Positions 26,601-35,476 of a DNA stretch of 64,000 nt are shown here, piece after piece. The translations under genes and the position numbers were made by a program. The notes under the pieces were generated by a model, which ran no database searches, was not told the origin of the DNA, and worked only from the letters and a program-made list of their open reading frames with translations. Position 1 is the stretch's first letter, and every line of letters starts with the position of its first letter. Source of the DNA: Watersipora subatra (lineage: Eukaryota > Bryozoa > Gymnolaemata > Cheilostomatida > Watersiporidae). The stretch spans positions 32,210,643 to 32,274,642 of the forward strand of contig NC_088714.1 in assembly GCF_963576615.1 (NCBI RefSeq), given 5' to 3'.

Positions 26601-29600
26601 GTTGCATGTGAAGGTATTTATATCTCCGCGTTTCCGTACAGGTACATCGGCCTCAGAGTTGTTGGCGATAGGTAGATCACAGAGTATCTCTGGTTGACAG
26701 TAAGATATGACAATGATCAATTTAACATTTAATTTAATTAGCTTTTACCTTCTCATTTACAAGATTAACTTATCTTGATAAAAACAAGATTTAATGAACA
26801 AACAGGAGAAGGTAAATACCAATGCTACTCTTTCAATGTATAAATGTTTGTAATACGTTCATGTAATACGTTCTTGTAATACGTTCTTGTAATACGTTCT
26901 TGTAATACGTTCTTGTAAAACATTCTTATAAAACGTTCTTGTAATACATTCTTGTCATACGTTCTTGTAATACATTCTTGTATTCTTGTAATACGTTCTT
27001 GTAATACGTTCTTGTAAAACTTCCTTATAAAACGTTCTTGTAATACGTTCTTGTAATAAGTTCTTGTAATAAGTTCTTGTAAAATGTTCTTGTAATATGT
27101 TCTTGTATAACATTCTTGTAATATTTTCTTGCAACATGTTTTTGTAAATCATTTTTGTAATACGTTCTTGTAATACTTTTTGTAATACGTTCATGTAATA
27201 CGTTCTCGTAATACGTTCTCGTAATACGTTCGCGCAATACGTTCTCGTAATACGTTCTCGCAATGCGTTCTCATAATATGTTATGCGCTTTCAATATGCG
27301 TGTAATAGAAATGTAGACAATTTGCCGTGTTGGATTATTATCAGAGTTTAAGACTTCAATTGCGCATTTTTAATGTACAAAAATTCCGCGCTCAAACAGT
27401 ATGTAGAAACTCTGTCAAATGCAGAACATCATTAGCTAACAATTTTTATAGTTAAATAATAATTACTTTTTGCATTAACAAAAGCAAACATTTTGGTGAT
27501 TAAAAAAGTATTTTTACATTTAGTCAAATATGATTTTGCTTCAAAGGTATACCCAAGATGCTGCCTCCACCAACCTATTTATAGTTTGCACTAATCTGGA
27601 GTTGTCCAAAACTACTTGCAAGTCGGAGAGACCAAAAAGAAGTCAATGGTACATCTACATCTGTTGAATATGACAAGTTCTGGTAACACGGCATTACCTT
27701 GATTGTAAAACTTACTGCCCCTGATCTACTAGCTGACTTTAACGAAATTCAACTTGTTCGAAATTTGTCATTTTAAATCTCTCACTTATATGAATAGGTG
27801 AACTTGCCTGTCAGCTTAAACTATTTGCAGCATCTCATAGGTTTGTACTTACTTGTAAATTCATTTGATTAAATATTAAAATTATACTTTATTATTGCAC
27901 AGTTTAAAGGCAATGATGTTATAAAAGGCAGCTGATTTATTAAGAGGCTATTGTAATGTGCAATGCGTATAACTTTGGTGTTTGCGGATAACTCTATTTC
28001 TGAAAAGCAGCTCATATAACAAGTATAGCCTATGATCCAACTCATGTAAGCATATACTTGGTAAACAAGGGTGTTGGTAGTTTTTGGCTATGCCTATAGC
28101 ATGCAGCTTTAAATATTTAGGCTCTATAGAGCAAAATCATAACTGTATGTTAGTATAGTAATATGCTATTGATGTATACTGTACTATCTGTATTAACTAT
28201 ACTGTATGCTAGTGATCTATAGAGCTGTATGCTGTCTACTAACATTCCCAGAGACCACACAAACATAGCTGATGTAAAACGAAGACATGTCATATATACA
28301 CTCACGGACACATCCATCATTGGAACCGTCCCATAAGTCCCATTTCTTATTAGCTTGACAAGTGACAGTCAGGCTCTGGCCCACGGCTACACCAGGTATT
28401 CGAGCGTGGCTTGTGTTATCACATGACATTGTCACTTGTGCCTGGTAAGTGTTGTCATTGTTGCTTAGCTGGGCATCTTCAGGAAGAACGGGGCACTGGA
28501 CCTCTATAATGAGAAAACGAGTTGGTAGAATAATTAGAATAAAAAAATACACTTGTTAGGGCTCATTATTTTTATACATACTGTATATGCGAGCATACGG
28601 GCAGTCTATAGTACCATGAGAGATCATCAGGGGTAATAAGGCAACTGTATATGCGAGCATACGGGCAGTCTATAGTACCATGAGAGATCATCAGGGGTAA
28701 TAAGGCAACTGTATATGCGAGCATACGGGCAGTCTATAGTACCATGAGAGATCATCAGGGGTAATAAGGCAACTGTATATGCGAGCATACGGGCAGTCTA
28801 TAGTACCATGAGAGATCATCAGGGGAAATAAGGCAACTGTATATGCGAGCATACGGGCAGTCTATAGTACCATGAGAGATCATCAGGGGTAATAAGTATT
28901 TGCACAATTATTCCAAAATGCAGCATGATGGTTGCCTGGTGCAGATGGTAGCATGCCTGGCAGCTAAGCTGGGTGTTAGAGTTTGAATCCCATATGATGC
29001 AATTCTTTTCCCAACATCCACCCATGGTGACAGAAGGACAACTCGATATACACTAATCTTTGCTATAATAAGAGTGACAACTGGGAAAAAAATTGCATCA
29101 TACAGGATATGAGCTCCCAAATCTCAGCTAAGTAGGCAGACACTCCAACAACTGCACTTACTGCTCACTGGTAATGTTGAATAACTGTATGTATTGTTAT
29201 TACACCTGCTGGTCTCTCACAGCATGGTACTAGTATGAATAATGCAAGCAAATCATGTGCAGCAATCTCATTGTAATGTTGCGTATTTCAGAGCATAAAT
29301 ATATGACTTGGAGAATGCGGTCATAACCTCATGACTCGACACGCTGACCAGAAGGTTTTGATTGCTTATAATGATAGTCGTAGGTGTAATACTAGCATAA
29401 AAGAATCATTCAACTTATTAGATAATAAATATTGTGAAAACTAGTAGAATCTGTGTCTTATTGGCTGCCCAACCAAAACTTCAATGTTTTTTGATACTTC
29501 TCTGGATAAATATTAGATACGCATACATTTTATGTACTCTATTTTTATAGCCAATGATTTGTTTGTAATAAAACATCAAGTTTATGATGTCATATCTAGT

Positions 29601-32383
29601 CTTTTTTGGGATTAAAAGCTTGTTTTCGTAGCTACATTGATTTCGAAATACATGCATGTCTAAAGCTAAAATAACACCAATGCATCATAATAAATTTCAC
29701 TTTTTTCTAATATAATTTGTAAAATTAGAGTAGTAATATAAAATATATAACTTTCAAGAGAAATAACAAACACATTGATATTAAATATTTAAAAATGAGA
29801 AAATAAAAACTATATAATCAGCATGAATATATCCTACTCTGACAATCTTGTATTGTCTCCCAGACATCTGTGTTTAGGCACTCTATAGTATATGTGGATG
29901 CGCCGTCTGTAGTAAAATCAAATTCATAACCCTCATCACATGTATAAGTAATGGTGTTGCCTGCCCCACTGCTGATCGGAGTGCTGTCAGCTGTGCCATG
30001 CAGCACAGTAGGAGGTAACCCACACTGACCTGAAACAAGTTTTTAAATTTATGCAAACACCTTCACCTAACTGGTTTTTTGTATGCAACATTAGAAAGTC
30101 AACCGAGTTACTAGTACTATGCAATGTTTCTGATATACGAATCTGAAAATAGCCATCTACATGCAGGTTTAAACTTAAAAGGCAGGTATATGAAGATATC
30201 ACTCCACAGTCATATTCTAGTGCTTGATGAAGGCTTATTATACAAATCTCGATATTTGTCTGTCATTCATCCAGTTATAGCAATAGAGTTTTATCTACGG
30301 AAAATCTCTTTCCTACTGGATTTGTACTCGTGACATTCAAGTCGCCAGTATACTAACAAGTCTACTAACAAGCATCCGTAATCACAAGTCTACTAACCAG
30401 TCTACTAACAAGTCTACTAACAAGTCTACTAACAAGTCTACTAACAAGTCTACTAACAAGTCTACTAACAAGTCTACTAATAACTCTACTAACAACTCTA
30501 CTAGCAACTCTACTAACAAGCATCCGTAACCACCAGACTAAGCCGTTCTCATCACTCCCATCTCTCTTACCATATACTGCACCACATCCTTTTTGCAATA
30601 TGTCAAATGTGCACTTTTTATTATTAATTAATATGACCTTTTGCGTTTGTTATTTTTTAAAACTTTTTTGAAAGTTAATTTTTTCACTATTACTTATTAC
30701 TTAATTTGTAATTTTCAAATGTGCTGTTTCAATTTCAACTGTGTCATTACACTCATATTTCCAGTTTTTTGTAAATCTGTAAAAGCTAAATGCTTATCAC
30801 GTATTATCTAGAGTAGGAATTGACTCTCCATTCCCTCCATTCGGTCAGACAAAGTGTCAGGCAAAGAAAGTCCGATATCTCATTTTCATGTTTCTACCAG
30901 TATCGAGAGGTACCATTATCATCCATCAACACTTTGAATACAACGAGCTTCTGCTGTAACAGTAACCTTTTTTATATACACAATTCTATGTACTCACTGT
31001 TTATTTTTTCTCTTAATTTATTTGAACTGCACAAAAACACTTTTCTCATGATATGAAGTTTGAAAGTTAAAATGGTAAATGTTGTAGATGTTAAATAAAA
31101 ACTAGTTTTCTGCGCAGTCTTTTTATTAATCAGGCAACATCGGGCATTCACCTAGTATATTTGGTATTTCATATAAGACTGTGTAGTAAGAATAGATATA
31201 GTAAGAAATTGTCTGTGGTGTTTTCTTTTCATAGCAGTTTTAATATTGGGTGCCTCACTCCTCAAACTTTTTACTGGATTGCTCAACTCATTTTCAGGCC
31301 ACCAATTCTTGAGGTTTTTATTGAGAAAATACAAACTGTTTTAAAACAAGTTTTGTTGTAACACACCAGTGGGTTTTCCTGTGTTCATGAAAACAAACTA
31401 TTGTTCTTTAGTGATAAAAAACCAAGGACAGCGTAGCCCTAATCTCTTACAGAGTTCAGCAGACAATTCATTTCACAACAAGACGTTGGTGTAAGACATT
31501 ACATAGAACATCTGAGCTTAGATACTGTTGGGCCATCAAAATAGTGTTTAATAGGGCTAGCTGAGTGCCTCAGGGAAGACCAGGGAGCTGCTTCCAGGTG
31601 TTTATGATGAATTGCCCTACCACAGACTCATCCACTGTCAATGAACTACCCGCTTTATTTATCATGCACCCTCATGCAACCAAGCAAGGTAAACGGCATC
31701 ATAATTCTTGTAAAATATGAGTGGTATGCGATTCAAATCTGAACACATTGCGTGTCTTTTTATTACATTGCCAAAAATTCTGAAAGCATCCTAGGTGTGC
31801 CACAGAGCACACCATCTTTCTAATAGCTAAACTTTGCCAAAGTTTTGAGAAAAAGTTTAACTATTGCTTGGTCAGCCATCATGAGGAGTAAATATTATAT
31901 TATTAGGCCTAATATTTATTCAATATCTATTGGTTGATAAAGTTTTAGGATAACCAGCCATCTGTCATTTCTTCTATTATTTCATCGAGTAATTCTCGCA
32001 GAATTCTAATTTATCTTGTTCCGTAATGGCTGAATCATGCTCCAATACTTCTAGTAATAACAAGTGTCCTGTGGCAGTTCTATAATAGCCTGTGAATTGT
32101 ACTCAGTTATTATTTAGCCTAAGCTTTCGTGAAATCTAACATTGCTGGTTATAGTGAGTCATACAAGTTCTGTTAAACAATTTGTTTGAAGAAACCATTA
32201 ACATCTGGCATATGTTAAGGCTAATTTAAATCACACTCAAAAATTATTACAAGTAGCTCTTCTTAAAAGAGCCAGCACCTACCTTAACGTCATCTTATAC
32301 AGTAAGTATCTACTTGTGTCAAATGGTAACTTACCCGCAACAGTTGTCACAAAAGCAGCGACATATATGAAAATGTGAAGCAT
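17545..32383 (-). CDS. Sushi (CCP) repeat type I membrane protein, complete gene
   Basis: Eleven exons (32335-32383, 29838-30029, 28306-28503, 26492-26689, 25029-25220, 24082-24264, 22760-22917, 21726-21825, 19590-19749, 18576-18754, 17545-17636) join with matching phases to 1701 bases, 566 residues. Order: signal peptide (1-17), five sushi/CCP modules (about 18-337), short stalk, one membrane span (about 359-381), 185-residue cytoplasmic tail. Each module is one exon with phase 1 boundaries, the usual exon-per-module arrangement of this fold. The tail has acidic clusters (DEEDLESLDGDE), a Ser/Lys-rich middle and ends SDEDSEEDQV; the last three residues fit a class III PDZ ligand (inference). 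CCP modules mediate protein binding in complement regulators, selectins and synaptic proteins, so an adhesion or receptor role is likely. The tail is not one I recognise, so no orthologue is assigned. The last 30-kb-side neighbour, GALNT2, lies upstream in the same orientation. Confidence 0.88.
17783..18167. repeat. Foldback element, near-perfect inverted repeat
   Basis: Arms of about 184 bp (17783-17966 and 17984-18167) separated by about 17 bases, with few mismatches (for example actattgtgatc opposite gatcacgagagttgt). It lies in the last intron of the sushi gene. It resembles a foldback MITE; no clear target duplication is visible. Confidence 0.93.
18576..18754 (-). CDS. Sushi gene exon 10: cytoplasmic tail
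   Basis: 179 bases, donor gtaaga. The acceptor (aaattaaaag) has a weak pyrimidine tract, but it is the only one that keeps phase with both neighbours. Encodes NLVGRLASAKSSIQNAMQKA, then a Lys/Thr-rich part ending QNYGKIV. Confidence 0.72.
19590..19749 (-). CDS. Sushi gene exon 9: cytoplasmic tail
   Basis: 160 bases, acceptor attctggatttag, donor gtaaga. Phases 1 in, 2 out. Encodes GRGRITPAASTV and a charged stretch NTLEEVEIVNEELQTAEIAG that could form a short helix. Confidence 0.83.
19936..19972 (+). mobile_element. hAT-like terminal sequence, one end only
   Basis: The stretch cagcggtgcccaacc followed by a T run and cggggaccgc resembles the end of hAT-type non-autonomous elements. I did not find the matching inverted end, so this is a fragment or a coincidence. 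Confidence 0.35.
20456..21382 (+). repeat. Dispersed repeat A, copy 1 (sushi gene intron 8)
   Basis: Matches 30253-31340 in the same orientation. The right part (about 20890-21380) is nearly identical between copies; the left part is more diverged. It starts with a tRNA-like segment on the minus strand. Confidence 0.9.
20460..20585 (-). mobile_element. tRNA-derived SINE-like segment
   Basis: On the minus strand it reads like a tRNA-derived head: ccttgtggttacataatatg, then gagttcaaaccc, a good Pol III B-box match. The related part of dispersed repeat A at 30253-30400 has a degenerate B box. Confidence 0.55.
21372..21545 (+). repeat. Internal tandem copy of part of repeat A
   Basis: Repeats 21015-21172 (acacacaattccatgtactc through the ttttctgcgca region) in direct orientation immediately after repeat A. 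This second piece is absent from the copy at 31 kb. Confidence 0.88.
21726..21825 (-). CDS. Sushi gene exon 8: cytoplasmic tail, acidic
   Basis: 100 bases, acceptor ttttttaaatag, donor gtaagt. In phase with the TM exon. Encodes a basic juxtamembrane stretch (SRFKCLRP) and an acidic run (DEEDLESLDGDEIMRAS). Confidence 0.82.
22760..22917 (-). CDS. Sushi gene exon 7: stalk and transmembrane segment
   Basis: 158 bases, acceptor tgtatctttag, donor gtatga. Starts phase 1 and ends phase 0. Encodes a stalk, then ILAYAIFGAIVVAVVVLDVV as the single membrane span, then GRQ at the inner face. A Tyr and an Asp flank the hydrophobic core. Confidence 0.9.
23024..23073. repeat. 23-bp stem hairpin in sushi intron 6
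   Basis: Arms 23024-23046 and 23051-23073 pair with one mismatch around the loop cttt. It lies about 107 bases before the acceptor of the TM exon. A further partial copy (aaatgttgacac) follows. Confidence 0.88.
24082..24264 (-). CDS. Sushi gene exon 6: CCP module 5
   Basis: 183 bases between acceptor acattgtag and donor gtaagt. Motifs KLCPPVANIS, FTCNEGYFFPDGS, SECNKYGKW and PNCG. This is the membrane-proximal module. Confidence 0.93.
24420..24597. repeat. AT-rich palindromic microsatellite
   Basis: Runs of tatata/agatatctat form several overlapping short palindromes, for example around tatagatatctat at 24525-24540 and 24555-24590. Located in sushi intron 5. Confidence 0.85.
25029..25220 (-). 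CDS. Sushi gene exon 5: CCP module 4
   Basis: 192 bases between acceptor cgatttacag and donor gtaagt. Motifs KECDDLAATYG, LIACKEGHEFND, STCLRNETWD and FDCQ keep all four Cys and the Trp. Confidence 0.93.
25676..25875 (+). repeat. Diverged dispersed repeat related to 23160-23300
   Basis: The order cctctagatttgaggcaa, atattttacaaaa, caaaaacaaaata recurs in a weaker form at 23172-23290. Both copies lie in introns of the sushi gene. Confidence 0.5.
25948..26160 (+). repeat. Dispersed repeat B, copy 1
   Basis: About 210 bp shared with 33011-33222 in the same orientation, including gtttggcagcta, agacactctgctagataa and gctgctgccgacatcacac. Class unknown. Confidence 0.9.
26335..26491 (-). repeat. 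23-bp minisatellite of 5' splice donors
   Basis: Starts at the donor of sushi exon 4. On the minus strand GTAAGT recurs at 26491, 26462, 26439, 26393, 26370 and 26347, with ATAAGT at 26416: spacing 29, then 23 throughout. The unit reads about atttgtaagtacatgtatat. Confidence 0.95.
26492..26689 (-). CDS. Sushi gene exon 4: CCP module 3
   Basis: 198 bases between acceptor ctgtcaaccag and donor gtaagt. Motifs ILCDLPIANN, FTCNTGYYFNG, VTCNENGYWED and WECI give a standard CCP. A 23-bp minisatellite repeating the donor begins right after it. Confidence 0.94.
26846..27282 (+). repeat. 13-bp minisatellite (about 33 copies)
   Basis: Degenerate tandem acgttcttgtaat units in sushi intron 3. The open frames seen across it are by-products of the short period. 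Confidence 0.95.
28306..28503 (-). CDS. Sushi gene exon 3: CCP module 2
   Basis: 198 bases between acceptor tcattatag and donor gtgagt. Cysteines in VQCPVLP, TMSCDN, TVTCQANKKW and DGCV. The second half has two Trp and an extra loop. Confidence 0.93.
28581..28896 (+). repeat. 64-bp minisatellite (about five copies)
   Basis: Near-identical 64-bp units: atgcgagc recurs at 28587, 28651, 28715, 28779 and 28843. The unit part agtaccatgagagatcatca resembles the leader of the SINE at 61480-61690, and the last unit runs directly into a SINE body. Confidence 0.95.
28897..29058 (+). mobile_element. tRNA-derived SINE
   Basis: Body ggttgcctggtgcagatggt (A-box-like) and gagtttgaatccc (B box near 28979), then catatgatgcaattctttt and a tail. 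The same order is found at 61555-61690. Confidence 0.75.
29059..29165 (-). mobile_element. tRNA-derived SINE, inverted relative to neighbour
   Basis: On the minus strand: gttggagtgtctgcctactt, gagatttgggagctcatatc, gtatgatgcaattttttt, then cttattatagcaaa. It lies tail-to-tail with the SINE at 28897-29058. Confidence 0.7.
29838..30029 (-). CDS. Sushi gene exon 2: CCP module 1
   Basis: Acceptor acttgtttcag, donor gtagga. 192 bases. Four cysteines in CCP order (QCGLPP, ITYTCDEGYEF, IECLNTDVWE, QDCQ) with the conserved Trp before the last Cys. Confidence 0.93.
30253..31340 (+). repeat. Dispersed repeat A, copy 2 (sushi gene intron 1)
   Basis: Direct copy of 20456-21382. Differs by an embedded 12-bp minisatellite and an extra stretch near 30730-30750. 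The two copies flank sushi exons 2-8. Confidence 0.9.
30383..30520 (+). repeat. 12-bp minisatellite
   Basis: About eleven copies of aacaagtctact. Repeat A copy 1 has only one matching unit (gcaagtctactaacc), so the expansion arose inside copy 2. Confidence 0.95.
32335..32383 (-). CDS. Sushi gene exon 1: start and signal peptide
   Basis: ATG at 32383 begins MLHIFIYVAAFVTTVA, a hydrophobic signal peptide, followed by donor gtaagt. The phase (one base over) matches exon 2. The only support for this start is that it is the one signal-peptide-like exon in correct phase upstream. Confidence 0.82.
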
Positions 32384-33010
32384 CGTCAAAACAACGAATC
32401 CGCTACTTTATGAAATTGCTGAGGCGGCCATTTTGGCTATTAGATAATGCACATACTGGTTGAGTATCACATGTGATCGATAAGAAGATGTGTCGTCACA
32501 CAATAAAGATGCCATTGTCTCTAAATAATGTATATCTTCGGTATTGTACATTGACAATAGGTACGGTATTGTACCTTGACAATAGGTATGGTATTGTACA
32601 TTGACAATAGGTCACCATAGCAGTAAACAAATAGATGTCAGCTCATCTATAATCCATCACTGTAAATTATTTACTGCGAACATAGACTAATCAATACCTC
32701 TATATCACATCTGAAAGGGAACAGATTGATAAAATGAGCAGTTGCTAGTGTTTATGTAGAACTAGGATCAATATGACGTGTAATTGATATATTGAGCTAA
32801 ATGGCAGTATGAGCTGTTGTGTGTATGAAGGAATCAACATAAGAACACAAGTAGCAAGGAGTGCACAATTTCTTGTGCATTTTAGGGGCCTAGTGCAGTC
32901 TACACCAGGCCAAAGTTCATGACCTTTAAAAAAAAGACAAGAATGTCTTCTTTTCAAGCCTGTTTTTCTCTTTTTGTCTTCTTTTTTGTGTTTTTCTCCT
33001 TAACCATTTA

Positions 33011-33222
33011 TTTTCTTGAAGAAAAAGATACCAGGTAGCGAAGAAAGATACAGATCTGGTCATTATTCCTGAATTAGTTGTTTGTATTGTTTATTATTGT
33101 TTGGCAGCTAAAGACACTCTGCTAGATAATGAAAAGGGTGTGGTTGCATAGGTAGCTGCTGCCGACATCACACATTTGGTGCTGCTGGAAGTTAAAGTTT
33201 TTACAGGTTCTAAAAGAACATT
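33011..33222 (+). repeat. Dispersed repeat B, copy 2
   Basis: Direct copy of 25948-26160, diverged by scattered substitutions and small gaps. Confidence 0.9.
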
Positions 33223-33583
33223 TAAGATGGCAGAATCATAAAATTGACTGTAAAAGTCTCTGTAAAAGTTAAACATCAAACTGTATGCGATTCACGTAAA
33301 AAGTCATTTACACGAATGTTGTTGAAATCATATCAATAATATTTCCCAAGGAGGCAATCAAAAACTACATTAATTAATTGACCTTTTGAATTGTATTTAA
33401 CATCTCACAGTATCCTTCTTAACAACCTGTCAAACTTGTCTCACATTCTAAAGATGTTTTCTATTACATTGCCCTTTTCGTTTTCCTTCATGTTTTTCTG
33501 GACAAATCTCTGTAAAAAATTCTTAGCAAGTGAAAGTTATCTTAATGAAGTTCCTATTTGTATTGCGTCAAACAATGTATATA

Positions 33584-34150
33584 CAGCGATGTGCAAAATT
33601 ATGGCAATGAGTGTTAGTTATTGATTGAAAGATCTTCTCATATTTCATCTCAGTTCTAAGTGCATAAATCTGTACATCATTTTAAAGCGTGATGTGTAAT
33701 CTTATCATCTAATTAAATGAAAATGTTCTGATCTTTGACGACAAGAGTTACATGCTAAACTGAGATCTGATCTCAAAACATAGAGTAAACTTTTCAATCG
33801 GTGCATATCTCAAAAACATTCTTGAAAGTTTTATAATCTGCTTAGTCTCGCTGTACAACGCAGAGGAAACGTCTGAGGATTGTACCTACAACGTAGAAAT
33901 ATCTCAAAGCAAAGAGCTGGCTATAAATTTGTGCTATGGACAAGTGTCAGGTTTTTGTTGAAGAAAAACAATGGAGTTGAAATATATTACGTTTTGATTG
34001 CATATTTGAACTGCTCATAAATTGTGTATAAAATGATATATGTTGAGAGTTGCTAAGTTTTGGTGATTTTCACCGCAGCAACATTAAATGAAACAATGTA
34101 TGTCATATTGTTTAGGCCTTTGGGAGTTGTCATACTTTTGCACACCACTA
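33584..34150. mobile_element. Tc1/mariner-like non-autonomous element
   Basis: The left end (after TA at 33582) cagcgatgtgcaaaattatg is inverted at the right as catacttttgcacaccact, an imperfect terminal inverted repeat of about 24 bp. No transposase frame is visible in the 570 bp. Confidence 0.55.
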
Positions 34151-35055
34151 TTAGTAACATGAAAATGAATATACGGCTGAATGGAATCATAAATTTATTT
34201 AAACCACATTTTAATACTTCAGTGGAAATTTATATGAGTTGTTTAATAGTCTCATGCCACTAGCCTCTCTCCTATTCACATAAACACTGAAAAAATCATC
34301 TGTTAATGTAATTACTGGCTTCATTTACGCGAAATGCTTGAGTTTTCAGTAGTTCATCTATATTTTTATAATCAAAATAAATTAGCGTAAAAAAGTGAGA
34401 GCTAACTAATGCCCCCTACAGTCAACTACTATAACCACAGTAGTAGTATAAATGGCACAACAGGAGGAATCGCTGAGAAAGTTTGAAATGAGTAAAATGC
34501 AAAGTACTTACAAAAAGCTAGTGGCATAAAAAAACATTAATTTTAATAACTACTTTAGGTGCCACATCATGAAAAAATGAATTGTAATTGGAAACTTGAA
34601 TTGACAAGAACCTTGTTCCCGATGCATAAATAGAAGTATACATTCTGGACACTCATTTTTATAAAGTAAGTGCTACTCAAATATACCATCGGAAAGAAAA
34701 ACTGATGCAAGTTCCACTGGCCACAAAAAGAACTCAATTTTATTTGAAATCAGCTGCACCCTAACTTTACCCAATGATATGTAGGTTTTTGACTTGATGC
34801 AAAGGGAAGTCATATGCCCTATCAGATTAGTTCAGAGTGATCCTTAGTAGAATCGTGAATCAACTATTTATTCAATTATCACTTTTGTGTGTAACACACA
34901 CAAACAAGCGCACACTCACATGTGCACACAAACACTCACATACAACAGCTTAGATACCTATCATGAACATTTACATATTCCTTTTAATACGTAAATAAAT
35001 TTTTGTGCATCTTTTACTTTCCTCATTTTATATTTTGCTGTTGTTGACATAAAAA

Positions 35056-35061
35056 TTTATT
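35056..35061 (-). terminator. Poly(A) signal candidate for GALNT2
   Basis: TTTATT (AATAAA on minus) about 260 bases after the GALNT2 stop. Another lies at 34867-34872. Confidence 0.4.
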
Positions 35062-35317
35062 AAATGGAAATAATAGAATCTCATAAGTAAAACTAACACA
35101 CAATTTGATTTCTTATTCTGCATAATGGCCAATGAAATCTTGTTTTGCAAATACTCTTACTCTTGCAAATACTTTATGATGTACACTGCAGTAATTATAA
35201 AAACAGCAAATTTCTATTACACGGAAGAAACAGACCTATAAAACGGTCTCTCATAAAAAGCTATAATAATAAAATCTATAGTTTGTTTTGACCCTGTATA
35301 ATGCCTGATAGACTGTC

Positions 35318-35476
35318 TCATATCTTGCTGACTTCAGGACTAATAAGAAACCAGGTCATACTGTGATTGTCTGGATCACACTCAGTAAGGCCAAGTCCTG
35401 TCTCGGAGAGTTTATTCAGACACAGGTCAAGGTCAAGATGGCGCAGAAAACCGGTATTCTTGTCCATTGTCCATTT
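35318..35476 (-). CDS. GALNT2: GALNT2 exon 12: lectin gamma repeat and stop
   Basis: Acceptor tttctttatgtag. Opens with KW to complete QKW, then [20 protein letters not shown], a CLN-type gamma repeat, and MTWFL. TGA at 35318-35320. Confidence 0.9.
   Translation of the reverse strand, partial: KWTMDKNTGFLRHLDLDLCLNKLSETGLGLTECDPDNHSMTWFLISPEVSKI

Larger units (their letters stand above)
32384..35317. other. Spacer between sushi gene 5' end and GALNT2 3' end
   Basis: About 2.9 kb with no coding exon recognised. It should hold the promoter and 5' UTR of the sushi gene (just above 32383), dispersed repeat B copy 2, a Tc1-like element and the GALNT2 3' UTR. A roughly 26-bp unit around attgtaca(t/c)cttgacaatagg is repeated near 32540-32612. 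Confidence 0.6.

Noticed and set aside
26955..27263. Two Arg/Thr/Tyr-rich frames over the 13-bp minisatellite
   Set aside because: Low-complexity translation of a tandem repeat in an intron.
28897..29058. Functional tRNA gene
   Set aside because: It has A- and B-box-like motifs but no complete cloverleaf and recurs with a shared tail, so it is a SINE.
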